This document shows positions 8,815 to 17,302 of a DNA stretch of 64,000 bases, in pieces. Position 1 is the stretch's first letter, and each line of letters opens with the position of its first letter. Below the pieces are notes generated by a model. It was not told the DNA's origin. It saw only the letters and a list, made by a program, of their open reading frames with translations, and made no database searches. This stretch comes from Methylotenera_A sp031422335 (lineage in GTDB: Bacteria; Pseudomonadota; Gammaproteobacteria; Burkholderiales; Methylophilaceae), in contig JANOQW010000022.1 in the NCBI GenBank assembly GCA_031422335.1, forward strand, positions 3,707 through 67,706. Reading direction: 5' to 3'. Made by a program: the position numbers and the translations under genes.

Positions 8815-9234
8815 ATGGCAAATACCGCACAAGCACGCAAACGCGCACGTCAATCCGTTAAAGTAAACGCACACAACGCCGCGTTACGTTCAACTTTGCG
8901 CACTGCAATTAAAAAAGTTATTAAAGCAGTAGAAGCTGGCGACAAAGTTGCTGCTGCCGCTAGTTACCAAGAAAACGTGATGATCATTGACCGTATTGCG
9001 GACAAAAAAATCATCCACAAAAACAAAGCAGCACGTCACAAAAGCCGCTTAAGTGCTGCCATTAAAGCCATGACAGGTGCATCTGTTGCGGGTGTTAAAG
9101 TGGCAAAAGCTGCGCCAAAAGCGAAGCCAGCAGCAAAAGCTGTAGCTAAACCAGCCGCAGCTAAAAAAGCCGCCGCGCCTAAAGCAGCAGCCGCTAAAAA
9201 ACCTGCCGCAGCAAAAAAACCAAAAGCCGAATAG
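8815..9234 (+). CDS. rpsT: 30S ribosomal protein S20 with long Ala/Lys/Pro tail
   Basis: A 139-residue protein; the first ~88 residues (MANTAQARKRARQSVKVN...RHKSRLSAAIKAM) are a standard S20, which binds 16S rRNA during early 30S assembly. The remaining ~45 residues are a low-complexity tail of Ala, Lys and Pro (repeats of AKPAA, AAAKKPAAAKKPKAE), not part of the usual 87-90 residue protein. The tail is in frame, followed by a good terminator, so it is not obviously an assembly artefact. A TATAAT -10 hexamer lies at 8785-8790 without a clear -35. Divergent from murJ. Confidence 0.95.
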   Translation: MANTAQARKRARQSVKVNAHNAALRSTLRTAIKKVIKAVEAGDKVAAAASYQENVMIIDRIADKKIIHKNKAARHKSRLSAAIKAMTGASVAGVKVAKAAPKAKPAAKAVAKPAAAKKAAAPKAAAAKKPAAAKKPKAE

Positions 9235-9250
9235 TTTTTTTACAGATGTA

Positions 9251-9290
9251 AAAAAGCCGAGCCCAAAGTAATATTTGGCTCGGCTTTTTT
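9251..9290. terminator. Bidirectional rho-independent terminator (rpsT / purK)
   Basis: AAAAAAGCCGAGCC, a short AT-rich loop and GGCTCGGCTTTTTT form a strong hairpin flanked by A- and T-runs, so it can end both rpsT (plus) and the convergent purK (minus). Confidence 0.9.
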
Positions 9291-9304
9291 GTTGTCCAGT
9301 TACT

Positions 9305-10474
9305 TTAATTACCAATATTTAACTCACTGCGCGCAATCAGCGCCACATTCAACACCGCATCCAAATCTTTACCAATGACGGTAAAGTGCCCCATTTTGCG
9401 GGCTTTACGTGGTTCGTGCTTGCCATATAAATGAAGCTTTAAATTGGCATGCCTGCAAGCCAATATCCACGCGGGTTCTAGGGCAGACGTTTTGGCGTCG
9501 GTACTATTAGCAAACCAACTATCGCCTAAAATATTTACCATCACCGCATCACTGTGCAAACTGGCATCGCCCAATGGCAAACCAGTCATCACACGCACTT
9601 GCTGCTCAAACTGGTTTGTCACGCAAGCATCTATCGTGTAATGACCGCTATTATGCGGACGCGGCGCGATTTCATTCACTAATAATTGCTTGCCGACCAC
9701 AAAAAATTCCACGCCCAGTACGCCAACGTAATTCAGTTTTTCTGCCAGTTTTTTCGCCAGTGCTTGCGCATTAGCTTTTAGCACTTCGCTGCAACGTGCT
9801 GGCACAATGCTAATATCCAAGATGCCATTTAAATGGCTATTTTCTGCGGTGGGAAAAGCGGCAATATTGCCTTGCGCATCGCGCGCCAGCACCACGGATA
9901 CTTCTAAATCTAACGGCATCATTTGCTCTAGCACGCAAACTTCTTGCTTAAACTCTTTAAAAGCTAGCCGCGCTTCAGCTTGATTTTTCACCCGCGCTTG
10001 GCCTTTGCCATCGTAACCAAAACGTGCCACTTTTAAGATGGCGGGGTACAGTGAGCTGGTGTCCACTGGCAAGTCGGCAGCACTATTAATTACCGCAAAT
10101 GGTGCCACAGGTAAGCCTGCGTCTTTAATAAAGTTTTTCTCTAGCACGCGATGCTGCGCAATTTCCACACAAGCAGCTGAAGGCCTAACAGTGTTAGTAA
10201 GCGCTAACTGTTCTAGCGATTTCGCAGGTACATTTTCAAACTCTGTCGTTATCGCGGCGCAAATTGTTGCCATTTTTTTAAGCGCAGCTACATCGTCAAA
10301 ATTTGCGCAAATATGCACATCGGCAATCTTACCAGCAGGGCTGTTTTTATCAGGGTCTAATACAGTGACTTGATAGCCAAGCTCGTGCGCAGCAATCACA
10401 AAAAAACGACCTAACTGGCCGCCACCTAACATGCCCAGCATGGCTGGCGCAGTGATTGTTTGTTTTGTTACCAT
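9305..10474 (-). CDS. purK: N5-carboxyaminoimidazole ribonucleotide synthetase
   Basis: A 389-residue ATP-grasp enzyme that carboxylates AIR with bicarbonate and ATP in purine synthesis, passing N5-CAIR to PurE. The N-terminal MLGMLGGGQLGRFF (about residues 12-25) is the family start; KVARFGYDGKGQ (about 150-160) and the NEIAPRPHNSGH motif (about 268-279) are ATP-grasp landmarks. purE lies immediately upstream, separated by 32 bp, so both steps are co-expressed. Residues about 330-342 (ALEPAWILACRHA) are encoded by a copy of the 37-bp palindrome at 9449-9485. The shared bidirectional terminator lies just beyond the stop codon. Confidence 0.97.
   Translation of the reverse strand: MVTKQTITAPAMLGMLGGGQLGRFFVIAAHELGYQVTVLDPDKNSPAGKIADVHICANFDDVAALKKMATICAAITTEFENVPAKSLEQLALTNTVRPSAACVEIAQHRVLEKNFIKDAGLPVAPFAVINSAADLPVDTSSLYPAILKVARFGYDGKGQARVKNQAEARLAFKEFKQEVCVLEQMMPLDLEVSVVLARDAQGNIAAFPTAENSHLNGILDISIVPARCSEVLKANAQALAKKLAEKLNYVGVLGVEFFVVGKQLLVNEIAPRPHNSGHYTIDACVTNQFEQQVRVMTGLPLGDASLHSDAVMVNILGDSWFANSTDAKTSALEPAWILACRHANLKLHLYGKHEPRKARKMGHFTVIGKDLDAVLNVALIARSELNIGN
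9449..9485 (+). repeat. 37-bp palindromic repeat, in-frame copy inside purK
   Basis: About 29 of 37 positions match, including CCTGCAAGCCAATATCCA and the arm end TAGGGCA. Relative to purK it lies in the reverse orientation and reads ALEPAWILACRH, the same frame as the reverse-orientation copy in the phoR-linked lipoprotein (ALRAAWILACGL). Confidence 0.55.
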
Positions 10475-10506
10475 TCTACGTTGACTTTCAAATCAGACTT
10501 TCTAAA

Positions 10507-11001
10507 TTAAGGCTTTTCGCTCAATATCATGTTGTGCACTTTATCAGCTTGTGTGGCACGGAATTCTGCCAGCTTTTTCGCCAAACCAGCATCATGATTA
10601 GCCAAAATAGAAACCGCAAACAAACCTGCGTTAGCCGCTCCAGCATCGCCAATGGCAAAAGTGGCCACGGGAATACCTTTTGGCATTTGCACGATAGAAA
10701 GCAGCGAATCTTGCCCTTGTAAATGTTTACTTGGCACTGGCACGCCCAATACAGGCAGTGTGGTCTTCGCCGCCACCATACCAGGCAAATGTGCCGCACC
10801 CCCCGCACCAGCAATAATAATTTGGTAGCCTTCACTGGCAGCATTTTCGGCAAATGTAAACATTAAATCTGGTGTACGATGCGCTGAAACCACTTTGGCT
10901 TCATACGCCACGCCAAAATCTGCCAGCATTTGCGCAGCCATTTTCATCACTGGCCAATCACTGTCTGAGCCCATAATAATGGCAACTAAAGGTTTATTCA
11001 T
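10507..11001 (-). CDS. purE: N5-carboxyaminoimidazole ribonucleotide mutase
   Basis: A 164-residue class I PurE that converts N5-CAIR to CAIR. Seen: the start MNKPLVAIIMGSDSDWPVM (GSDSDWP substrate loop, residues 11-17), VVSAHRTPD with the catalytic histidine (about residues 38-46), and AGAGGAAHLPGM (about 65-76). Length fits the family. It sits 32 bp upstream of purK, an order usual in this group, and 26 bp after proB. Very secure. Confidence 0.97.
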   Translation of the reverse strand: MNKPLVAIIMGSDSDWPVMKMAAQMLADFGVAYEAKVVSAHRTPDLMFTFAENAASEGYQIIIAGAGGAAHLPGMVAAKTTLPVLGVPVPSKHLQGQDSLLSIVQMPKGIPVATFAIGDAGAANAGLFAVSILANHDAGLAKKLAEFRATQADKVHNMILSEKP

Positions 11002-11027
11002 CTCAAGACTTTCATTAAAAGTTCTTT

Positions 11028-12149
11028 CTAAATAACAATCAGATTATCTCTATGGATTAGTTCAGACTCTTCCACATAACCTAAAATTTTCTCAATTTCG
11101 CTACTGGCTTTGCGCATAATACGTGCAGCTTCGTTTGAATTATAATTCACAATACCGCGCGCCACTTCATTGCCAGCCTCATTGACGCAAGCCACCACAT
11201 CGCCACGTTCAAAACTACCTTGCACTTCAATCACACCAATGGGTAGCAAGCTTTTGCCATCCGCTTTCAGCACTTTCACTGCACCCGCATCTAGGACTAG
11301 CTTGCCGCCTAGGCGTAGGTGATCAGCCAACCATTGTTTTTTGGCCACCGTTTTAATCTGTGTGGCCTGCAAATGCGTGCCAATGGCTTCACCAGCGCTT
11401 AAACGAATTAACACGTCAGTTTCGCGACCTGAAGCAATCACGGTATGCGCGCCACTGCTAGCTGCGCGTTTGGCGGCGAGTATTTTGGTGAGCATGCCGC
11501 CCGTGCCAACATCACTGCCTGCACCACCTGCCATTTGCTCTAGCGCTACATTGCCTGCGGTATCAAAATTGATGAATTTTGCGTCTTTTTCTTTGCGCGG
11601 ATCAGCCGAATACAATCCCTGCTGATCGGTTAAAATTACCAGCGCGTCAGCCTCGATTAAGTTTGCCACCAGCGCTGCCAAAGTATCATTATCGCCAAAG
11701 CGAATTTCCTCGGTCACTACCGTGTCGTTCTCGTTAATGATGGGAATAACCCTTAAATCGAGCAGCGTTTTAAGGGTGCTACGCGCATTTAAGTAGCGTT
11801 TTCGATCACGCAAATCATCGTGGGTAAGCAATATCTGTGCGGTGTGCAGGCCATGTTGTGCAAAACAACTTTCATACATTTGCACCAAACCCATCTGCCC
11901 TACTGCTGCTGCAGCTTGCAGCTCGTTCACTTCAACGGGGCGTTTTTTCCAACCCAAGCGTTGCATACCTTCGGCCACAGCGCCTGACGACACCAGCACG
12001 ACTTGCTTGCCTTGTTTCACCAATTGGCTGATTTGCGTCGCCCAAGCGGCGATTGCAATTCGGTCTAAACCCTCGCCGTTATTAGTAACTAGGCTAGAGC
12101 CGACTTTAACAATCAGCGTTTTGCTATTAAGTAATAGAGATTTGCTCAT
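11028..12149 (-). CDS. proB: Glutamate 5-kinase
   Basis: A 373-residue enzyme that phosphorylates glutamate with ATP, the first step of proline synthesis. The amino-acid kinase domain starts IVKVGSSLVTNNG (about residues 13-25) and contains VSSGAVAEGMQRLG, INENDTV (about 138-144) and GTGGMLTKI. The C-terminal ~95 residues are the PUA domain typical of the long ProB form, which is feedback-inhibited by proline. The start overlaps the end of obgE by 23 bp, so translation is coupled. proA is not in the window. Confidence 0.96.
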   Translation of the reverse strand: MSKSLLLNSKTLIVKVGSSLVTNNGEGLDRIAIAAWATQISQLVKQGKQVVLVSSGAVAEGMQRLGWKKRPVEVNELQAAAAVGQMGLVQMYESCFAQHGLHTAQILLTHDDLRDRKRYLNARSTLKTLLDLRVIPIINENDTVVTEEIRFGDNDTLAALVANLIEADALVILTDQQGLYSADPRKEKDAKFINFDTAGNVALEQMAGGAGSDVGTGGMLTKILAAKRAASSGAHTVIASGRETDVLIRLSAGEAIGTHLQATQIKTVAKKQWLADHLRLGGKLVLDAGAVKVLKADGKSLLPIGVIEVQGSFERGDVVACVNEAGNEVARGIVNYNSNEAARIMRKASSEIEKILGYVEESELIHRDNLIVI

Positions 12150-13185
12150 TTTGCTTACTATTATCTTCTAGGGCAGCTTTTTTAACTTCGTCTAAATGAT
12201 CCATTATTGCGTAGGTCAGCTCTTTGCAACCGCCGCCACTAATGGCGGAGATGGCGAATACACGGCCTTTCCAGCCATAATCTTTCACAAATTTTTTCAC
12301 TACAGCTGCACTATCTTGCAGCATATCGGTTTTATTTAGCACTAGCCAACGCGGTTTATTGTAGAGCTCTTCGTCGTATTTTTTAAGTTCATTGACGATG
12401 GCTTTGGCCTCAGCCACTGGGTCAGTCGCTTCGTCAAATGGTGCAATATCCACTAAATGTAAAAGTAAAGAAGTGCGCTGCAAATGGCGTAGAAACTGAT
12501 GGCCAAGCCCAGCGCCTTCAGCCGCGCCTTCAATTAACCCTGGCACATCGGCGATGACAAAACTGCGTTCAGCATCTACTCGCACCACGCCTAAATTGGG
12601 GTGTAGCGTCGTAAATGGGTAATCTGCGACTTTAGGTTTTGCCGCAGAAACACTGCGAATAAAGGTAGATTTACCTGCGTTTGGCATGCCCAGCAAACCC
12701 ACGTCGGCCAACACTTTAAGCTCCATATATAGCTCGAACTCTTCGCCTGGCTCACCCTTGGTGCATTGGCGCGGTGCGCGGTTGATGGACGATTTAAAAT
12801 GCACATTACCCAAGCCATTGTTGCCGCCTTTGGCCAACATGACTTGTTGTCCATGCTCTGATAAGTCAATAATCATGCGCTCGGTGGCCTTATCAGAAAT
12901 TACCGTGCCCACTGGTACGCGCAAAATAGTATCTTCACCTTTGGCGCCGTAACATTCTGCGCCGCGACCATTCTCGCCACGTTGCCCACGAAAAGTTCGC
13001 GTGTAGCGATAATCTACCAACGTATTAATGTTGCGATCTGCCAGCGCATAAATGCTACCGCCTTTGCCACCATCACCACCGTTAGGGCCGCCCATCGGCT
13101 CGTATTTTTCGCGACGAAATGTAGCCACACCATTCCCACCATCCCCCGCGTAAACTTTAATAGTAGCTTCGTCTATGAATTTCAT
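12127..13185 (-). CDS. obgE: Obg GTPase (CgtA/ObgE)
   Basis: A 352-residue GTPase involved in 50S ribosome maturation and stress signalling. The glycine-rich Obg fold fills the first ~158 residues (GDGGNGVATFRREK, GGPNGGDGGKGG). The G domain has G1 GMPNAGKSTF (about 166-175), switch region YPFTTLHPNLG, DVPGLIEGA (G3), NKTD (G4) and SAISGGG (G5). It follows rpmA and rplU on the same strand, the conserved rplU-rpmA-obg order, though a terminator after rpmA partly separates it. Overlaps proB by 23 bp. Confidence 0.97.
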   Translation of the reverse strand: MKFIDEATIKVYAGDGGNGVATFRREKYEPMGGPNGGDGGKGGSIYALADRNINTLVDYRYTRTFRGQRGENGRGAECYGAKGEDTILRVPVGTVISDKATERMIIDLSEHGQQVMLAKGGNNGLGNVHFKSSINRAPRQCTKGEPGEEFELYMELKVLADVGLLGMPNAGKSTFIRSVSAAKPKVADYPFTTLHPNLGVVRVDAERSFVIADVPGLIEGAAEGAGLGHQFLRHLQRTSLLLHLVDIAPFDEATDPVAEAKAIVNELKKYDEELYNKPRWLVLNKTDMLQDSAAVVKKFVKDYGWKGRVFAISAISGGGCKELTYAIMDHLDEVKKAALEDNSKQNEQISIT

Positions 13186-13227
13186 CTTATATAAAACCTA
13201 ATGTGCAACCTTATGCTGACACCTAAA

Positions 13228-13258
13228 TAAAAAAGCCCCATCAAACGATGAGGCTTTA
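13228..13258 (-). terminator. Rho-independent terminator after rpmA
   Basis: On the minus strand AAAGCCTCATC, loop GTTT, GATGGGGCTTTTTT forms a stable hairpin with a T-tract 16 bases past the rpmA stop codon; obgE begins about 40 bases further, so it would attenuate rather than isolate obgE expression. Confidence 0.85.
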
Positions 13259-13274
13259 ATCATACTACTTAAAC

Positions 13275-13532
13275 TTAAACTGCAACAATATTCACCAATT
13301 GGCGGCGTAGTGCGCCTTTAATGCAAAAGGTTACTTTACCATCAATTTTTGCAAATAAGGTGTGATCTTTGCCCATACCGACATTTTCGCCCGCATGCAT
13401 TTTAGTGCCGCGTTGGCGCACAATAATGCTGCCTGCGCTAACTACTGTTTCGCCAAAGGCTTTAACACCTAAGCGTTGTGAGTGTGAATCGCGACCGTTA
13501 CGTGAACTACCGCCTGCTTTTTTGTGTGCCAT
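13275..13532 (-). CDS. rpmA: 50S ribosomal protein L27
   Basis: An 85-residue ribosomal protein reaching the peptidyl-transferase centre. The start MAHKKAGGSSRNGRDSHSQRL and the block GSIIVRQRGTKMHAG are diagnostic. The N-terminus begins directly with the mature-like AHKKAGGS and needs no Firmicutes-type cleavage. It lies 34 bp after rplU; a terminator follows. Secure. Confidence 0.98.
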   Translation of the reverse strand: MAHKKAGGSSRNGRDSHSQRLGVKAFGETVVSAGSIIVRQRGTKMHAGENVGMGKDHTLFAKIDGKVTFCIKGALRRQLVNIVAV

Positions 13533-13566
13533 GATTAATCCTTTAAGTCTTAATTTGTTGCTTTAA

Positions 13567-13932
13567 TTATTCTGCAGCTTTAGCGGCTTTTGCTTTTGCT
13601 GGTTTTGCAGCTGATGCACCAGCCGCTAAAATTTCACCAATTTGAATCTCGGTAAAACTTTGGCGATGGCCTTGTGTTTTACGGTAATGTTTACGACGAC
13701 GGAACTTGAAAATCATCACTTTATCGGCACGGCCGTGCGAAACTACCGTCGCGTTAACTGTTGCACCAGCAATCAATGGTGCACCAATCGTTGTGTTTTC
13801 CCCGTCTGCAATCATCAACACTTTGTCGATAATCACTTTACTGCCAACCTCACCTAATAGTTTTTCAACTTTAAGTGTTACGCCAGCTTCTACTTTATAT
13901 TGTTTGCCACCTGTTTTAATTACTGCGTACAT
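13567..13932 (-). CDS. rplU: 50S ribosomal protein L21 with Ala/Lys tail
   Basis: A 121-residue ribosomal protein; the first ~103 residues are a standard L21 (MYAVIKTGGKQYKVEAG, FKFRRRKHYRKTQGHRQ). The last ~18 residues (AASAAKPAKAKAAKAAE) are an Ala/Lys extension reminiscent of the S20 tail in the same window. It is first in the rplU-rpmA run and is preceded by a strong sigma70-type promoter at 13972-13999. Confidence 0.97.
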   Translation of the reverse strand: MYAVIKTGGKQYKVEAGVTLKVEKLLGEVGSKVIIDKVLMIADGENTTIGAPLIAGATVNATVVSHGRADKVMIFKFRRRKHYRKTQGHRQSFTEIQIGEILAAGASAAKPAKAKAAKAAE

Positions 13933-13971
13933 GGTTTTAACCTTGCTTTTCTAACTTCAAATGAATCGCGC

Positions 13972-13999
13972 ATTATACGCAAATTAACAAATTAAGCAA
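13972..13999 (-). promoter_or_regulatory. Sigma70-type promoter of rplU-rpmA
   Basis: Minus strand TTGCTT (13999-13994), 16-base spacer, TATAAT (13977-13972), about 40 bases before the rplU start codon. Near-consensus hexamers; no binding data. Confidence 0.7.
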
Positions 14000-14068
14000 A
14001 CGCTAAATTGCCAAATAAGCCAGTGCAGGCTGTGTTAAAATGCTAGCAACTTAGAAATGGCTTAGCAC

Positions 14069-15037
14069 GTGAATCTCAATCACATTCAATCTCACATCAA
14101 ATCCGATATGCAAGCGGTCGATACCGTCATTCGGCAGTCGCTACATTCTGAAGTTTCGCTGATTAATACGATTGGCGAACATATTATTAATGGTGGTGGC
14201 AAGCGCCTGCGGCCCGCGCTGGTATTGCTTTCCAGCGGTATGTTTGGGCCAATTAAAACGCCGCAATATCAATTAGCCGCCATCGTCGAGTTTATTCATA
14301 CCGCTACTTTGTTGCACGATGACGTAGTGGATGAATCGTCTATGCGCCGCGGCAAAAGCACTGCCAATCACTTGTTTGGTAATGCTGCCAGCGTGCTGGT
14401 GGGCGATTTTCTATATTCACGCGCGTTTCAAATGATGGTAAAACTGCAAAATATGCGCGTGATGGAGATTTTATCTGAAACCACCAATATTATTGCCGAA
14501 GGCGAAGTGCTGCAGCTGTTAAATATTCATAACGCTGATATCACCGAGCAAGCCTATTTAAAAGTCATCCATTTTAAAACAGCTAAATTATTTGAGGCAG
14601 CTACCCGTTTAGGCGCAGTGATTAGTAAGGCCAGCCAGCAAGATGAAAACGCGCTAGCACAATATGGTATGCGGCTTGGCACGGCGTTTCAGTTGATAGA
14701 TGATGTGCTAGATTTAAGTGGCGACGTGAATCAAATTGGCAAAAACTTAGGCGATGATTTAAGTGAAGGCAAACCAACACTGCCGCTGCTGATTGCCATG
14801 CATCAAGGCAGCGCAACTGAGGCCAGCACAATCCGCAAAGCCATTCAACAAGGTGGTTTAGAAGAATTGCCAGCTGTGTTGGCCGCCGTAAAAGCCACTG
14901 ATGCGCTTAAGCATGTAAAAAAATTAGCTGAGAGTGAAGCCAAACTTGCTGTTGAGGCGATTGCGTATTTACCTGATAGCGTCAATAAACAAGCGTTAAT
15001 TGACTTGGCTGAGTTTGCGGTAAAGCGAGACTTCTAA
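14069..15037 (+). CDS. ispB: Octaprenyl diphosphate synthase (trans-polyprenyl synthase)
   Basis: A 322-residue all-helical prenyltransferase that makes the ubiquinone side chain. The GTG start at 14069 is chosen because the N-terminus (NLNHIQSHIKSDMQAVD) aligns with E. coli IspB from its first residue. Motifs: GGGKRLRPALV (about 44-54), first aspartate-rich LLHDDVVD (about 84-91), GDFLYSRAF, and second LIDDVLDLSGD (about 211-221). Divergent from rplU across ~136 bp, the conserved ispB-rplU arrangement. Confidence 0.95.
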   Translation: MNLNHIQSHIKSDMQAVDTVIRQSLHSEVSLINTIGEHIINGGGKRLRPALVLLSSGMFGPIKTPQYQLAAIVEFIHTATLLHDDVVDESSMRRGKSTANHLFGNAASVLVGDFLYSRAFQMMVKLQNMRVMEILSETTNIIAEGEVLQLLNIHNADITEQAYLKVIHFKTAKLFEAATRLGAVISKASQQDENALAQYGMRLGTAFQLIDDVLDLSGDVNQIGKNLGDDLSEGKPTLPLLIAMHQGSATEASTIRKAIQQGGLEELPAVLAAVKATDALKHVKKLAESEAKLAVEAIAYLPDSVNKQALIDLAEFAVKRDF

Positions 15038-15088
15038 AGTTGCGAGATTTTTAACTTAAAAAAACACGAAATATAACAATATTAGACA

Positions 15089-15125
15089 TGCCCTGCACAC
15101 CAATATCCATGCGGCCTACAGGGCA
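15089..15125 (+). repeat. 37-bp palindromic repeat, intergenic copy
   Basis: Arms TGCCCTGCACACC and GGCCTACAGGGCA around loop AATATCCATGC; about 34 of 37 positions match the consensus. It lies between the converging ispB and a hypothetical gene and could form a hairpin, but has no T-tract. Confidence 0.85.
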
Positions 15126-15156
15126 GTATAAAATGCTTTTTTACTAGTTTTAAATA

Positions 15157-15549
15157 CTAATTTAAAATAATTGGCTCACCGCTTTCAGCATGAAAGTAGC
15201 TTAAGTGTGCACAATCGCTGGTGCCACTAGTCAGGCTACCATCAAACAAGGCTTTGCCTTCTACATCCACCACCGCGTAGCCATTGTGATACAGCGTAAC
15301 CTCTGCCAACTTAGGCGCAAGTTTTGGTGCTGCTTTAACCACTTTTTCTCTCATCGCAAAGCTGATACAAGTTTCATCCTCATCCTCGCTATACACTTCC
15401 CACTTATTTTCGCCCGTGAGTTGCGCCAGCCAGCCTGGTAAATCCACCTCGACGCGACAAATAATCGGCGCATCCCAAGCGGGATGCTGAATATTGTTCA
15501 GCTCAACTTGTTCAAGTATATTTAAAATGGTGTCGTTTGCATCTGTCAT
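15157..15549 (-). CDS. Conserved-looking hypothetical protein
   Basis: A 130-residue acidic, soluble-looking protein I do not recognise. It starts at ATG 15549 (MTDANDTILNILEQVELNN) and ends in ILN. No signal peptide, membrane helix or known motif is visible; the middle carries an acidic patch (YSEDEDETC) and a C-terminal half of short beta-like segments (EVTLYHNGYAVVDVEGKALF). Codon use resembles the neighbours. It stands alone, converging on ispB and divergent from pilD. Coding status is supported by length, composition and lack of a competing frame, not by homology. Confidence 0.6.
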   Translation of the reverse strand: MTDANDTILNILEQVELNNIQHPAWDAPIICRVEVDLPGWLAQLTGENKWEVYSEDEDETCISFAMREKVVKAAPKLAPKLAEVTLYHNGYAVVDVEGKALFDGSLTSGTSDCAHLSYFHAESGEPIILN

Positions 15550-15700
15550 TTATAGCCTTTACCTATTGATTGCTACTTACTGTGTTGCTATTTATATGGC
15601 GTTTATTGCATTATTTTCAAGCTGGCTTGCATGCTTATATTGCATACCGAGTTTAACGATGCCATGATAATGTTAGTTTACATTTTATATTGAGTCTATT

Positions 15701-16588
15701 ATGTTTGATTTTTTAATGCCGCTATCCGATTTACTTAAGTCAGAACCAAGTTTTTTTGTGATTTTTTGCACAATTTTTGGGCTAATGGTGGGCAGTTTTT
15801 TAAATGTGGTGATTCACCGGCTGCCCAAAATGATGGAAAATACCGAAAAAGCTTATGTGGCCGAGGCTTATGGTGTGCAACCTGACTCTAGTTTAATGGT
15901 ACCGCTGCCAAGAAAATACAATATTGTCACGCCACGCTCGGCTTGCCCGCATTGCGGCCATCAAATTAGTGCGCTAGAGAATATTCCAATTATTAGTTAT
16001 TTAATATTGGGTGGAAAATGCAAAGGCTGCAAAACTAAAATCAGCTTGCGCTACCCATTAATAGAAGCTTTAACTGGCGCGCTAATTGGCGCAGTGGCCT
16101 ACAAATATGGCTATAGTAATGCCAGTTTATTTGCCTTTATATTTGTGTTTGCATTGGTTGCGCTCACCTTTATCGATTTCGATACGCAATTACTACCCGA
16201 CGACATTACGCTGCCATTACTTTGGCTAGGTTTACTGTTTAATATAAACGGTGGCTTCACTGATCTAAAGTCGGCTGTGCTGGGTGCGATTTTCGGCTAT
16301 TTAATTTTGTGGTCAGTGTACTGGTTGTTCAAACTGGTCACAGGCAAAGAAGGCATGGGCTATGGCGATTTTAAATTGTTGGCTGCCATCGGCGCCTGGT
16401 TTGGCTGGCAATTGCTGCCTGCGGTGATTTTACTCAGCTCTGTGGTGGGCGCAATCATTGGCATTGGCATGATTGTTTTTCGTGGCAAAAGCGGCGGAAC
16501 AGCGATACCTTTTGGCCCATTTTTAGCGCTGGGTGGCATTGCCGCGCTATTCTTTGGCCAACAATTAGCTAGCTTTTATTTGACCTAA
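15701..16588 (+). CDS. pilD: Prepilin peptidase / N-methyltransferase
   Basis: A 295-residue inner-membrane aspartyl protease that removes leader peptides from type IV pilins and pseudopilins and methylates the new N-terminus. The zinc-binding loop has both CxxC pairs, CPHCGH and CKGCKT (about residues 87-110). Catalytic aspartates sit in LTFIDFDTQLLPDD (about 165-178) and GMGYGDFKLL (about 219-228). At least seven hydrophobic helices. It heads pilD-coaE-zapD-yacG, a common proteobacterial gene order; pilB and pilC are not upstream here. Confidence 0.96.
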   Translation: MFDFLMPLSDLLKSEPSFFVIFCTIFGLMVGSFLNVVIHRLPKMMENTEKAYVAEAYGVQPDSSLMVPLPRKYNIVTPRSACPHCGHQISALENIPIISYLILGGKCKGCKTKISLRYPLIEALTGALIGAVAYKYGYSNASLFAFIFVFALVALTFIDFDTQLLPDDITLPLLWLGLLFNINGGFTDLKSAVLGAIFGYLILWSVYWLFKLVTGKEGMGYGDFKLLAAIGAWFGWQLLPAVILLSSVVGAIIGIGMIVFRGKSGGTAIPFGPFLALGGIAALFFGQQLASFYLT

Positions 16589-16621
16589 TGTTTTTGACTA
16601 TATACCAATGTATGTAATTGC

Positions 16622-17257
16622 ATGCTTATGTTTGTAGTTGCACTAACAGGCGGCATTGGCAGCGGCAAAACTGAGGCCTCTAAAATTTTTGCTGAGTTGG
16701 GCGTATCAGTCACTGATTTAGATGCAATTTCACGCCAGCTGACTGCGACAAATCAACCATTAATTGCGGACATTGCCGCACTATTTGGCGATGCATATGT
16801 CACGCCAGAAGGCGCATTAAACCGTGCCGCCATGCGTGCACTTATTTTTGATGATGCTACCGCGCGCGCAAAACTCAATGCCCTGATTCACCCCGCCATT
16901 TACGATGTTGCGCTTCAACAATTACATGCAAACCAATTACATTTAAGTAAAAATATTCCATATCAAATTTTAGACATTCCCTTGCTGTTAGAAACCCCAC
17001 GCTATTTGCCGCATATTAACCGCATACTGGTGATTGATTGCAGTGAAGCCACACAAATTGCACGCGTTATGCAACGTAGTCAGCTTGCAGAAGATGAGGT
17101 TAAAAAAATAATTGCTGCACAAACACCGCGTAAACAGCTATTAACGCTGGCAGACGACGTGATTGAAAACGAAGGAAATGTTGCAAATTTGCGCAAAAAA
17201 ATTGACGGAGTTCACCAAAAATACCTTAATACTTGCATAGTTAGCAAAACTATCTGA
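16622..17257 (+). CDS. coaE: Dephospho-CoA kinase
   Basis: A 211-residue P-loop kinase performing the last step of coenzyme A synthesis. The Walker A is TGGIGSGKTEAS (about residues 9-20), followed by VTDLDAISRQL (substrate-binding DxD region) and LDIPLLLET (about 119-127). ATG 16622 or ATG 16628 are both possible starts; the latter gives the tighter MFVVALTGG form. It lies between pilD and zapD on one strand with short gaps. Confidence 0.95.
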   Translation: MLMFVVALTGGIGSGKTEASKIFAELGVSVTDLDAISRQLTATNQPLIADIAALFGDAYVTPEGALNRAAMRALIFDDATARAKLNALIHPAIYDVALQQLHANQLHLSKNIPYQILDIPLLLETPRYLPHINRILVIDCSEATQIARVMQRSQLAEDEVKKIIAAQTPRKQLLTLADDVIENEGNVANLRKKIDGVHQKYLNTCIVSKTI

Positions 17258-17302
17258 TAATTCACCTCAATTAATTAATATAAGTTGGCAGACTATTACG
17301 TC

